A DNA stretch of 64,000 nucleotides from Bolinopsis microptera (GCF_026151205.1 NC_087081.1:10107113-10171112); one strand, 5' to 3'; shown: positions 24,049-35,274, counted from the stretch's first letter. Numbers and translations: made by a program. The notes: generated from the letters alone by a model not told the origin.

Positions 24049-25157
24049 TGTAAAGAATGTCACATTTTTGTGACATTGTTTACCATAGCTGCCCAATTAG
24101 CATTTTTTGGTCTAAAATATAGTAGATTAGGTCAATCTAACAATTATGATACAATGTAGGCCTAAAGGGCAGTGATCGAACGGCTTTAAGGCAACATTTC
24201 GTAAACTTTGTCACACTCAGAATACGAGACCTCTTTTCTACTGTGAGGTGTCCTCAAAACCCTTTCAACTCATTATTTGATAGTTCTTCTGCCAATCATA
24301 GCCATAAAATATGTTGTTTTGAAAAGTTAACAAATACATGCACTTGGCTATTGGGAAATGATGTAAATTCTGTCACATTATATGGAATTTGAAATTCTGG
24401 GTGAATTTCCGAAATCATTTATATCTGATTTTGGTTTGGAAGGCGGGAAAACTCTATATATGAGGACGATACACGGATACAGTTGATTGAAGTATAGGGC
24501 AGTTGATGTAAACATCGTCACAAAATGATACGAAATCGTAAATGGACACGTTCATGTTGAAGTTTAAGGATATTGGTAAACCAAAAAATATAGCGTGTTC
24601 AGAAGTTCTGGACATTAGCCACGTGACCCATACTTCCATATACACGGCTCAGAAATACAATTTATTGTTTTTAGGCACTATAATGTAAAAAATGTCACAT
24701 TTTTGTGACTGTGTTAACCATAGCTGCCCAATTAGCATTTTTTGGTTTAAAATATAGTAGATTAGGTCATTCTAACAATTTACAATTATGATACAACATT
24801 TGGCTAAAGGGCAGGGATCGAACGGTTTTAAGGCAATATTTCGTAAACTTTGTCACACTCAGAATACGATACCTCTTTTCTACTGTGAGGTGTCCTCAAA
24901 ACCCTTTCAACTCATTATTTGATGGTTCTTCTACCAATCATAGCCCTAAAATATGTTGTTTTGAAAAGTTAGCAAATACATGCACTTATTGGGAAATGAT
25001 GTAAATTCTGTCACATTATATGGAATTTAAAATTCTGGGTGAATTGCCGAAATCATTTATATCTGATTTTGGTTTGGAAGGCGGGAAAACTGTATATAAG
25101 GACGATGCACGGATAGAGCTGATTCAAGTTAAGGGCAGTTGATGTAAAAATTGTCAC
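24049..25157 (+). repeat. Motif array, orientation 1: GTAAA-N4-GTCAC
   Basis: Copies with constant 4-nt spacer begin at about 24050, 24201, 24363, 24508, 24685, 24843, 25001 and 25144. Two partner copies in the opposite orientation are at 24070 and 24705. Spacing is 143-177 bp. Confidence 0.85.
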
Positions 25158-25216
25158 AATAATAATAAGGGCAGTTGATATGAAAAAAAATCTATCTAAC
25201 TAATGCAATGGCTGAT

Positions 25217-26178
25217 GTGACGAAATTTACATTTCTTGACCCTATTTTGAAGAAACATGCCTCGATTAGAATTCAATATTCTTCCAGGAATTATTAGTAG
25301 GTTATTATTCAGCAAATCAGAACTCAAGTTTAACAATTCTGAGTTTAATTTTACTAAGTTACCGAGATGTGACGAAATTTACATTTCTTGCCCCTATTTT
25401 GAAGAATCATACATCAATTAGTATATAATGTCACTTTATCACCATCACTATGTCGATAAATTAGTTATTTTGCCAACACGGAGCAAATAAAGTTGTAATA
25501 TTTTTTTTGTGACGAAATTTACAAATTTTTACCCTGTTCAGGTGTTGAAATTTATCCAATGTTAACATATCACTGCCATATAATAATTTATATGACCGGC
25601 GTATGGTTGAAATATTGTTAATTGATTCATAGTACGTAATATAGGGTGTTTAAGTTGGTATACTAATATTTACTCAATTTCACACATGTTGAGATATCAT
25701 ACAAATTTATGTGACTAAATTTACCTATTTCTGCCTTCTGTATTTGTATTTGCCTATAACAATGAAATATGTGAACAATTCCAAACACATTCAGCTCACA
25801 AAATAATGCTAGACTATTCGGCATTTCTTGTCAGGATGTCATAAACATCCCTCATATAAATTTCTTAAATGTGTGACGGAGTTTACATGGTGCTACCATT
25901 TAAGGAAAAAAGTCGCTAAATATGTAGATAATAGTCATATACAGCTACTCTATGAATTGGAAATTCGAAAATTTGGTCAAACACGGCAACAAGGGGTCCA
26001 TATAAACTCCGTCACGTTTTTATAGTGTGACAAAGTTTACAACTCACTGCCGGCCGCATTTAAGCGATATCTTATCGTCTGATAAAGATATCGTTATGCG
26101 ACAAAGTTTATCTAGAGGATGAAACGATTATCTTAGGGTTAGAGGGTTTATATAGTTTCATAGTGTGACACATTTTAC
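25217..26178 (-). repeat. Motif array, orientation 2: GTGAC-N4-TTTAC
   Basis: Copies begin at 25217, 25369, 25509, 25711, 25873, 26027, 26099 (degenerate) and 26165; one opposite copy is at 26002. Spacing is about 150 bp or about half that. The orientation switch falls between 25157 and 25217. Confidence 0.85.
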
Positions 26179-26329
26179 ATCATCGTGCCATTCAGTAAGG
26201 TCACTAATATTTACCAATATCCTCAAACTTCAATGAACGTGTCCATATATAATTATTGAACTGTGACGAACATGAAGCTAACATTGAAAAAAAATGAGAA
26301 GGTTATGTCCAATGTTGTTCAACATCAAC

Positions 26330-26410
26330 ATGGGTCATGACACGTATCTATTATATATATTATAATCGTATATATTATATATATATCTATATATGATCTA
26401 TAATAAGACA
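26330..26410. repeat. AT-rich simple sequence
   Basis: TATATATTATA-type low-complexity tract separating the foldback element from the next ORF. Confidence 0.7.
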
Positions 26411-26501
26411 ATAATATGTCTAATCGTGTAGTAATTCCAATCTTGTCTTAATTACAATCTTGTTTTTATAAGTATAACGGTATAAAAAATAAAGCAGGAA
26501 A

Positions 26502-26933
26502 AATGTCTACAATCTCTTTGGTGGCTTTGCTTCTCACAGTGACTGCAGCAAGGACAGCTAGCTGTATTACCACGAACCTCTGATATAGATAGCTACAAAG
26601 TTCTACTGAAGGACATGAGCCCCAGGGCCCAGACTCTCTGTATCCAAGGGTTCTAAGTTGCTCTGGGATACACTTCGAGTGGTAGCAACGTATCTGCGCA
26701 GTGTTGATGCCAGTGATTGTGAAGCGCTGAAAGAATACCTTGAAGAGGAGGATTTGGATGAGAAGAAATCTGCTGACGAAGAAGTCAAAGATGGCTTGAT
26801 CTCTAAAGCTGATTTTTTTATTGAAATCTTTCAATTATTATCATCAGAATTTATTACAATATCAATGTTGTATAGAATTTCTAAAAATGGACTAGAGAAA
26901 CCAAAAAATGCCTTGACAAGTGTTCAGCGATGA
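26502..26933 (+). pseudogene. Unrecognised broken ORF (acidic, helical)
   Basis: I do not recognise this protein. An ATG at 26503 opens a short frame beginning MSTISLVALLLTVTAARTAS, which looks like a signal peptide, ending at a stop near 26579. A second frame (about 26540-26655) reads S-D-I-D-S-Y-K-V-L-L-K-D-M-S-P-R-A. It ends at a stop immediately where a third frame continues with L-W-D-T-L-R-V-V-A-T-Y-L and a strongly acidic stretch (E-E-E-D-L-D-E-K-K-S-A-D-E-E-V) to a stop at 26933. The junction looks like a single frameshift. Codon composition is balanced, unlike chance ORFs nearby. It could be a decayed TE-encoded or host exon. It has no AATAAA signal close by. Confidence 0.4.
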
Positions 26934-27199
26934 TAACAATCAGGGGACACCAATACACCCAAATAACCAAACAAAAGGCCTCGAGAGACCTGATGAAAAG
27001 TCGAGCAATTACATTGGGCCCCAAGTGCAGAAGGAGAAAAATGGGCAAATAATCTGAGCTGTGAACTTAGGAGGCATTTCTAGGTTTTTAAGAATAATTG
27101 CCACAACCCAAAAATTCTCAATTACAATTGGCTGATTTGTAATATTTCCAAGGAATGAAGTTTTAACGATAAAATTTAAATAATTGAATATAAAAGACT

Positions 27200-27282
27200 A
27201 AATCAAAATTGTATCCGAATAAAGCAAAAATGCGTGATGAGTACCTCAAAAAAAATAAAAACAAAAATAATAGAGAAATACA
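27200..27282 (-). other. 3' UTR of the CR1/Jockey-like LINE
   Basis: AT-rich tail downstream of the minus-strand LINE stop codon. It is A-rich on the plus strand. The precise 3' end of the element is not obvious. Confidence 0.4.
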
Positions 27283-29679
27283 CTACCCGTAGTCAGGAGA
27301 AAAAGAATTGTCAGGATCTGAACTAGGGTCAATATCTACAGATGCAGTACAAACATGTTCCTTCCAGATGTGTTTAATAAGTTCTGTTTTAAACACACCA
27401 GGTCTGATAATCTCTCGAAGGGAAAGAGGAAGTCGGTTCCAAGTGAGATGAGCTCGATAAAAGTAAGATTTAGATATAGCTGAGCCAGGTGGAATTGAAG
27501 ATATTACTGATAAGTGATCAAGATGTGAGCTTCTCAGTCGGCTTGACCCGGAGAAGAAAGTAAGGTACTGAGGCAGAGTGGTGCATGGGTGGTATTGATG
27601 CACTAGGGAATGAAAGAACTTGAGATCATGGTAATCAAACCTGTACTTTAGGGGCAGAATATTTAACTGTTTACAATGGGCATTATAGATTTCCTCTACA
27701 CTATAGCTTACACCGTAATCATTACGAATCCATTTGAGGGCCCTTTTCTGCAATCCTTCAAGCCTATTGATAGTGCTACTGGACGCTGGTCGCCAAATGA
27801 TGGGACAGTGTTCGAATATTGAGCGTACAAGAGTAAGATACAAGACTCTTCTCTTGTTCAGATCATTAATAAAATGACAATTTCTCTTAAGCATGCCAAA
27901 TTTTTGGTTAGCTTTACCATATAGAGCATCGGCCTGGCTATTAAAATTTAGATTAGACGTCATGATTATGCCTAAATCTTTTTCAGAATCTGTATAATCA
28001 AGAAGAGTTTGGCCCATAGAGTAAGTGTAACGTGTAAATGGTAAAATGCCATCTAAGGGAGACCACCTCTTAAGTATACCTAAGACCTTACATTTATCAG
28101 GATGAAACTTCATCTTATTAGTTCTTGCCCATGTCATGAGATAATTAATATCGCTTTGAAGTATATGGTGGTCTTCCTCTTGGGATATCTCTCTCCACAT
28201 TTTAGTATCATCAGCGTATAAAAGGATATTAGTGCCCTGAGAAAGTCCAGAATATATATCATTTATGAAAAGAACAAAAAGTGTTGGTCCGATTATTGAC
28301 CCTTGAGGAACACCTGACAACACCGGTAAGGTTGCAGAGATAGCCCCATTAACAACTACACATTGCTGACGTCCGGAGAGGTAACTTTTCATAAATTGGA
28401 GAAGCATTCCATCGATGTTATAATAAAATTTTAGCTTGTATAGTATTAAGTCGTGGTTAACGGAATCGAATGCTTTGGCAAAATCGAAGTAAACAATATC
28501 AGATCTAATGTTCTTGTTAAGAGAGAGGGATAGGCTATCGCAGAATTCAACCATCTGAGTTGCACAAGATTTGTGAGGCAGGAAACCATGTTGACGAGGA
28601 TCAATTTTACCATAACATCTACTCAAAAGTTCATCTCGAATAATTCTTTCCATGACTTTCATAACTAAGCTAGTCAAAGATATTGGCCTATAATTCTTAA
28701 TGTCATTCTTGGAGCCTTTCTTGTGTACTGGAACAACAATTGCATATTTCCAATTTGAAGGTAGGAAGCCGGATACATAGCACTTTGTGAAAAGAATCTC
28801 CAGTGCTGGGGCTAACGTAAAGGCACATTTTTTAAGAACTTCACCATGGATTTTATCCGGTCCCATAGCTTTTCTAGTATTCAAATTCTTGAGAATATCT
28901 ACTATCCTAGACGAACTGAAAAGGGTAGATACATAATCAATATCATCCTGTGTGAGTGTGTTATCAACATGTACATCATAATCACTAGGCGATGAGAACT
29001 GTTGATGAAAAAAGGTATTAAATACGTTTGCTTGGTCAGAATGATCACTTTTGTGTACATCTTCTAGGTGAATTTGTTCATGTATGCGAGTATTCTTAGA
29101 TGTTGCTTTTACATAGGACCAGAATTTCTTTGTAATTAGATTCGAATCATCCTCGTCCTCAAAGCTAGATGCCATCTTATTGGAGGCAATTTTCTTAAAA
29201 TCGCTTCTGCTTTTAGAGAACTTAAAGTACTTCTCAGCCTTGCAGGAAGGGTCCGTGGTTTCTTTATAACTTTTGTGTAGCCTTTCTTTTTCTAGGCAGG
29301 CCTGATGAGACTCAGCGTCAAACCAAGGAGGTTGAGCCCTGCCTCCAATTTTAATCTTTGGAATATGTTCATTGGTTCTTTGCTCTAAAACTTCCTTAAA
29401 CTTGTTCCATGATGTTTCCATATTACCAGTGAACTCTGCCTGCCAGTCAATATCTGCAAGGTCTGCATTAAGTGCATCCCAATTTGCTCTTTTAAAATTT
29501 AAAGATTCCCTCTTTTGCGATTTGATGCGCTTCACCTTTGATTTCAAAGTAAAGGAGACTGCAAAATGGTCGGACTTACATGGAATATTATGTTCTGAAA
29601 TTTTTATATCGGAGATTTTACCAAAACCCATAATCATGGGTAGAGTGGACCGCTGCCAGTGTCTCTCTTTCCCAAACAA
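27283..29679 (-). CDS. CR1/Jockey-like LINE polyprotein, 5'-truncated, RT intact
   Basis: A single uninterrupted frame of 798 codons on the minus strand encodes the C-terminal end of an apurinic endonuclease (residues about 1-50, with the S-D-H-F-A-V block), a linker, and a complete reverse transcriptase. RT landmarks in order are N-Y-R-P-I-S-L-T-S, D-P-R-Q-H-G-F (about residue 365), Y-F-D-F-A-K-A-F-D-S-V, S-G-V-P-Q-G-S-I-I-G-P (about 455), and the catalytic L-L-Y-A-D-D. The C-terminal region has the R-R-V-L-Y-L-T-L-V-R-S-I and R-L-E-G-L-Q-K-R-A-L blocks typical of CR1/Jockey polymerases. The endonuclease N-terminus is missing and the 5' end runs into an inverted duplication (29615-30132), so it is dead on arrival as an element although the RT frame is intact. 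The intact frame suggests recent insertion. Confidence 0.9.
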   Translation of the reverse strand: MFGKERHWQRSTLPMIMGFGKISDIKISEHNIPCKSDHFAVSFTLKSKVKRIKSQKRESLNFKRANWDALNADLADIDWQAEFTGNMETSWNKFKEVLEQRTNEHIPKIKIGGRAQPPWFDAESHQACLEKERLHKSYKETTDPSCKAEKYFKFSKSRSDFKKIASNKMASSFEDEDDSNLITKKFWSYVKATSKNTRIHEQIHLEDVHKSDHSDQANVFNTFFHQQFSSPSDYDVHVDNTLTQDDIDYVSTLFSSSRIVDILKNLNTRKAMGPDKIHGEVLKKCAFTLAPALEILFTKCYVSGFLPSNWKYAIVVPVHKKGSKNDIKNYRPISLTSLVMKVMERIIRDELLSRCYGKIDPRQHGFLPHKSCATQMVEFCDSLSLSLNKNIRSDIVYFDFAKAFDSVNHDLILYKLKFYYNIDGMLLQFMKSYLSGRQQCVVVNGAISATLPVLSGVPQGSIIGPTLFVLFINDIYSGLSQGTNILLYADDTKMWREISQEEDHHILQSDINYLMTWARTNKMKFHPDKCKVLGILKRWSPLDGILPFTRYTYSMGQTLLDYTDSEKDLGIIMTSNLNFNSQADALYGKANQKFGMLKRNCHFINDLNKRRVLYLTLVRSIFEHCPIIWRPASSSTINRLEGLQKRALKWIRNDYGVSYSVEEIYNAHCKQLNILPLKYRFDYHDLKFFHSLVHQYHPCTTLPQYLTFFSGSSRLRSSHLDHLSVISSIPPGSAISKSYFYRAHLTWNRLPLSLREIIRPGVFKTELIKHIWKEHVCTASVDIDPSSDPDNSFSPDYG

Positions 29680-30132
29680 AAGGAAATGATATTAATTTGA
29701 TTGATCGTTCTCAAATGCAAAATGATACCGAGAATGAAATCGGTCGCTCGCTTTTCCCATTCATTCACGGCTTACGAATTGTATAAATAAGTTTCGATTG
29801 ATTACATCAATCAGATGCTGTAAAAATCTCTTTGGGTTGCGTTCGGGTCGATACCTAGTATTTCGGGGTAAGGGACAAGGGTGGTAGTTATTACTTATTG
29901 AACAAGTTGAAGTTTATTGAATCTTCATTGCCGAGTACAGCTGCCTTTGGGTAGTTCTTCTTAATCTATTATACAATTGTAAATGAATGGGAAAAGCGAG
30001 CGACCGATTTCATTCTCGGTATCATTTTGCATTTGAGAACGGTCAATCAAATTAATATCATTTCCTTTTGTTTGGGAAAGAGAGACACTGGCAGCGGTCC
30101 ACTCTACCCATGATTATGGGTTTTGGTAAAAT
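29615..30132. repeat. 150-bp inverted duplication at the LINE 5' end
   Basis: Segment 29615-29764 (including the first ~20 codons of the LINE frame) is repeated almost perfectly in reverse at 29982-30132, with a spacer of about 217 bp. Only a few substitutions are visible (GATCGTTCTC versus GAGAACGGTC). Confidence 0.9.
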
Positions 30133-30914
30133 ATCATATCTTTTTGATTATAATGTCAGGGTACTTTATAAAGTCGAAATATAAACTGATATCTTCATTA
30201 ATAAGGAGGAAGTTTCAACGATTTCGAAATTTTTCCTTTAAAAACATTTCCTTGTGTTTAGGGAAGCATATCGGTCGATCACTGACTGAATATGCCACTT
30301 AATACTCATTCAAGTTGGCATTAAATTCATATATAATGACATTAAACTGTCGTGGCAAAGCAGAATTTGTTGGAAATCATGAATGAGCAAAATTCTCACC
30401 TTTCGCACGTGCAAACTTTGAGCGGACGTTGCGTGCGCATCCAATACTGAATCGCTGTAAAATTTTGCATGTAATTGTTTTATATATAGCTTGATAAGCA
30501 TGCAAAGTTTCAAAGTATTTCAAGAAGAACTGTAATCACAACGGCACTCTAAAGTTGACAGAAAATGACGAAAACAGCAATTTTCAGTGATTTTAGTAAT
30601 TTTCTATCAATTTGGGCGTGTCCCCACGTGTGCAACTTTTCGATTTTCAACTTTAAAACTAGCCTAATGCACAATTTATACCTATAGGAAGCAGAACTGA
30701 GCTCCACAAGCCAAGGCATGGCCCAACACCAGAGAATACTAAATCGCAAAATTGACGTTTTTATAAAATAATTCTTCAAAAAAGCACAAACTTCAATGAC
30801 GAATATCTTTATGAAGGAGCAAGCTAGAAAAACTTTCCGGTAGATTTTCAGAATGCTTGAACAATTATCTAAGGTGAAAATTTCCTCAGATTTTGAATAA
30901 AATTACTCCTTAAT
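30133..30914. other. No recognisable gene
   Basis: AT-rich sequence between the LINE inverted duplication and repeat family R copy 2. Opposite-strand ORFs of 67 and 76 codons show no motif. Confidence 0.45.
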
Positions 30915-31167
30915 GGTTTAAAATTAATTTTAAAAGTTATTACTTTGTCAAAAATCAAGTTTTAAAAACGGTTAACTTGATGACGTCATCAAGGGGTGTT
31001 TATGACGTCAAATAATTTTTGTATACAATGTAAACTAAAGTGTAAACAATTATTTGCAAGACCTGTGGTCGGAAATGGCTGTATCTTTTATACTTTTGAA
31101 TCTATGGACACTTAAATACAGGCTACAATTGACTGGCAAAGCGTCTATCCCTGAATATGTATATAGA

Positions 31168-31211
31168 AATTAGAAATTAGAAATTAGAAATTAGAAATTA
31201 GAAATTAGAAA
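31168..31211. repeat. (AAATTAG)n LINE 3' tail
   Basis: Six copies of a 7-bp unit, AAATTAG on the plus strand, abut the 3' end of the minus-strand LINE. Microsatellite 3' tails of this sort are usual for several non-LTR retrotransposon clades. Confidence 0.85.
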
Positions 31212-31345
31212 GATCATTACAAAATTACATGTGTCAGATCCCAATCAGTTAAATGAAAGTTATACAACCAAACAATAAAAAGAACATAATATCTTAAATA
31301 AATAATTAAAAGGTTTGAAAGTGTGCACGAAATAAGGATACTAAG

Positions 31346-34300
31346 TCATAGCTTACTTTTAGGAAATCTTTCACGAAATAGATTATAAACAAAATTTCTG
31401 GTCTCCAAAATGTAATCCTCATGAAATAATTTACTGAATTGACTATTTGTGAGTATGTTGTGAAGGTCTGTGCTGTTTCTTTGTCTGATCTCCTTGTAGA
31501 CAGGACATTCTTTAAGCAAATGGACTTCGTCTTCTTTAATGATGTCACTAAACGGGAGCTCGTTCAGGAGGTCTATGGTGATTCTGTCTGAGCTGCAGCA
31601 GAAGTGGCAAGCTCTGTAGAAGATGCTTGAGTTTTTCCAGCCATATCGCCCCGTCTCGATATTAAGTTTGTGGGAGCTTGTCCTCAGCCATGTGGTACAT
31701 CGGGTTTTCTTGTGATTGGGTAGAGACAGGTATGGTTCTAATCCAAAGCTGCTTTTGACTTCGTTGTAGAATGTAAGCTTTTTGTTTTCAAGTCGAGCTT
31801 TTTCCCACTTTTCTTGGAACCAATTTCTCATTCTACTCCGAACGAGTTGGCTGTTCGGCATGGGAACATTCTTCGAGACAATTGTTCGTTTAATTGCTCC
31901 TGGGTCAAATGCGTCGGTCAGCGCTCTCGATGTTCGGAACCAGGTCAGCTCTAGGTTTCTTTGCTCTACAAAAGCATGGCGAACAATCTGTGGTGAGTTT
32001 TTTCTGTCAAGGAGGACGAGCCTGTTGTGGAAGTCAAGAAAGAGCTTACTCAGTTGTATTCCAAGGGGATATCTTCCTGTGTCTCCCCATATCGGGATAT
32101 TTGAAGTTCTCTTGTTGACCCCAGTCGTCCATTTTAGCAGCGAGAGATGCAGGCGCTCGATGCTGTCGTTCGCTAATTGACTGAGTGTGTCTTTGTCAGA
32201 CTGTGTTTTCTTCTGGCAGATGTTGCTGAGAATGTTGGTATAGGGGAGCCACACCTGACTACCGTATGAGACGACAGGAAGTATAAGGGCATCGAAGAGT
32301 TTGAGCACAGCCTCTTTAGAAATTGAGGAGAGATCAACCGTCTTTTTCAGGGAGAAGTATGCTCGAAGTCCTTTGATCCTGAGCTGCTCTTGGTTAAGCT
32401 TCATACTGCCACATATTGTGAAATGAGTACCTAGGTAGCAGTAGCTTTTGACCGAGGGGATTACAATACTTCTGCCGTAGGTAAATGTTTTACTCTCGAG
32501 TAACTGCCTTCCTGAGGGATTGAAGATGATGACCGCAGTTTTCTTAATGTTAACAATCAATCCCCAGTTAGTGCAAAATATGTGGAGTTGGTCAATCATT
32601 AGCTGAAGACTGACCTTGTTAAGGGCTAGCAGGACCAGATCGTCCGCCCAAAGCAGGTGAGTAATCTGTTGGTTGTTGAGTTGGGGACTTTCCACTCCGG
32701 TTAGGGTGTTAATCTGGAGGGAGAGTTCGTAGATATAGCATTTGAAGAGTTCTGGGCTCAAGGGGTGGCCCTGTTCCGTTCCTGCATTAACGTCAAAACA
32801 AGCCGAGAGCTTTTTAACCATTTTAAGCCTTGCTTTTGAGTTTCTGTACATGTATTGGAGCTCCAATACAATAGGCAATCAAAAAACCGCCCCTGCATAC
32901 CAAGCTTATTTAATTTGTACAATAGTGCTTCTCTTGATACCGTGTCGAACGCTTTCTGAAAGTCTACAAAACAGCTGTAGATTCTTTTCCGTTGGACTTT
33001 TACATATTTTTCAATACAGGTGTTAAGTGTGAAAATATGATCAGAGGTTTGTGCCCCCTTGCAAAATCCTCTCTGGTTCTGTGATTCGGGGCAATGTACA
33101 GCTCTGAATTCGAGAAGTCGACTGAGCAAAATATTTGAAAATAACTTGCCTAAATTGCTGCCCACGGCGATTGCTCGATAGTTATCCGGGTCATGTGGAC
33201 AACCTTTTTTGTGGAGAGGGGTAACGATAGTGGTGTTCCAAGGGTATATACCAAACTTAAGACATTCATTAAAGAGTTTTTGAATGAGTTTCACAACTTC
33301 GTCCGTCGATGTTTTGAGGAACTCATTAAGAATTAAGTCGATACCCGCTGCCTTTCCATTTTGTAAGCATTTGATGCCTTTCTTCATTTCTTCCTGGTCG
33401 ATATCTCTGTTAAGGATTTCAGTGTCGATGATGATTTCACTTTCATCATTCAGTTTCACCAATTCGTTAGGTACTGTTTTGGTCTTGTACAGATCTTTAA
33501 AGAATTTATAAAAGTTCTCTATATCGAAGAGGTCAAGTACCGATTCTTCTTTATTGGCATCTTTAAGTTTATTGAAGTCCTTCCATGAGATATGCCCGTC
33601 TTGCAAGATGTCTTCATTGATTTCTTTGTAGAATAGGTATTTTTATGCTTGATGAGACGCTTGTATTCCTTTTTCTTAGCGTAGTACTCAATGCGTATAA
33701 CATCGTTTCTAGGCTGTTTTCCGTATTTTCTGGCAAGCTTGTTGACTTCTCGTTTCAGTATAATGCATTTTGCATCGAACCAGCGATTTTTGGCCTGAAT
33801 TCTTGGCTTGCGTTTCTTGGTGATATGATTTTTTCGGGGACCCTCTACATCTTTGTTGATGTCCACAAGGAGTCTGGTTAATCTAAGGTTAAGACTGTGG
33901 ACGTCTTCTTCAGAATGACATACTTCGTCAACAAGGTCAGAGATAGTTTTAAGCGTACTTAGCTTAAGGAGCCTTGCTTTGTATTCTTTTGCTGATTGCT
34001 CACCATTCCACTGCACATTTTCTTGTACATCATCGTAAAGGTTGAGAGCTGATTCTGAGTCTATTATTTTCTGAGTTGATTTCAAAGAGCACAGCAGCGG
34101 CCGATGGTCTGATAGGTCGGAGAGCTCAAGGACTTTGAAATGTTTGATTACATGTCGTGTGTCGTTTGATAATGCCATATAGTCCACAATACTAGTTCCA
34201 TTGTATTGGTGTGACGTCGACTCGCCAAATATGTCACCTAGAGTGGATCCATTTAGGATAGACATATTACAGCTCTGAATTAAGTCTAGGAATTTTTTAC

Positions 34301-34889
34301 CCCGGTCATTGATGACAGGGTCCCTGCTTGCTCGTTGTTTGTGGTAAGAAGGGTAGGACTCGATTTGACCTGTTGTGAATTCCTCATTGCAGGGTTGAAC
34401 CGCTTCATCTGCGTTAAGGTTACCTGTTCTTGCGTTGAAGTCCCCAACTAGAAGTATCGCTTTGGTCTTAAGTGACGCAATGAATTCAAGAGTATGCCCC
34501 ATTGTGTCTACATCCGAGCCCAAGGCGAGCTTTTTTATTTTGTAAGATGAGTTGGGAGGAGAGTCATACACATTTATAAGCATTAGGTCCTTGCTGAGCC
34601 CAGTAGCTGTAGTTGAGATATTTACAGCCAAGATGTCTTGTGATTCACACATAATAGGCCTCACAAATTCACTAATAGATCTGTGAACACCGATACAGAG
34701 ACCGCCTGATCGTGAGTCAGACCTTAGTTTGTTAAAACATTTATACTGGGGAAGCTCGACATTCCCTTTTGTTTCTTGGAGGCAGAAAATTAAACTGCTG
34801 GTTAGAGTTCTGGTGAATTCATTTTGATCCGTTTTCTTCCCAAGGGTTTGGTGATTAATGTCGTGAATATTCCAGGAGAGGATCGACAA
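31346..34889 (-). pseudogene. Near full-length APE-type LINE, two frameshifts
   Basis: The reading frame starts at ATG 34889 (M-S-I-L-S-W-N-I-H), the N-terminal strand of an AP-like endonuclease. It continues through F-C-L-Q-E-T-K, L-L-V-G-D-F-N-A-R-T-G and S-D-H-R-P-L, which are the catalytic Glu, Asp/Asn and His blocks. The first frame is lost near 33645 beside an A5 run. The second (to about 32880) carries F-V-D-F-Q-K-A-F-D-T-V. It is lost at a T6 run, and the third frame holds Q-G-H-P-L-S-P-E-L-F and the catalytic W-A-D-D-L-V-L-L. The C-terminus ends with a Cys/His block (C-H-F-C-C ... H-L-L-K-E-C-P). Restoring the frame at both points gives about 1,180 residues. It sits in a TA-rich target within repeat R copy 2; ATATGTAT on both sides is a possible target duplication. 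Confidence 0.88.
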
Positions 34890-35274
34890 ATCACAGATTT
34901 TGTATTCTACCTCACTATATATGTATCACGACAATCTATCGTAAAACAGGGGTTCTAGAAAACCCATTTCCCGATGCTCCTGAAACCTGAAACTTTTTTT
35001 GCAGTCGATTTGGTCAACGTCTAGACGCCCTGAAAAATTTCAGATCTCTAACTCAATTTTAACATGGTTTTTAAGGCACCTGAATATGGCGATTTTGGGT
35101 TTTTTACCGAATTTCGTATAACACTGCTGGCGAGTATTTTATGCAAATTTCTTTAAAATCTCAACATAACTATTTTTTATTCCTGTCATCTTTGACATCA
35201 AATTAGAATGTTTTGAACTAAAAATAAATCTGCTGAACGACTTCCGATGAGTCTTAATGCCTGGAAAACTCCTG

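Larger units (their letters stand above)
23863..26249. mobile_element. Foldback DNA element with internal motif arrays
   Basis: The ends are inverted repeats: TATATGGACACGTTCATTGA at 23863 and its complement ending at about 26249, continuing on each side with AGTTTGAGGA and ATTGGTAAAT apart from one difference. An extra copy of the left-end sequence lies inside at about 24540, because 23970-24470 is tandemly duplicated as 24604-25110. There is no transposase ORF. About 19 copies of GTAAA-N4-GTCAC line the interior, in one orientation in the left half and the other in the right. The element resembles a foldback or non-autonomous DNA transposon with sub-terminal repeats. No clean target duplication could be assigned. 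Confidence 0.75.

Noticed and set aside
27283-29679. 798-residue ORF as a host gene
   Set aside because: It contains complete reverse transcriptase motifs (QGSIIGP, YADD) and an endonuclease end. It is a LINE.
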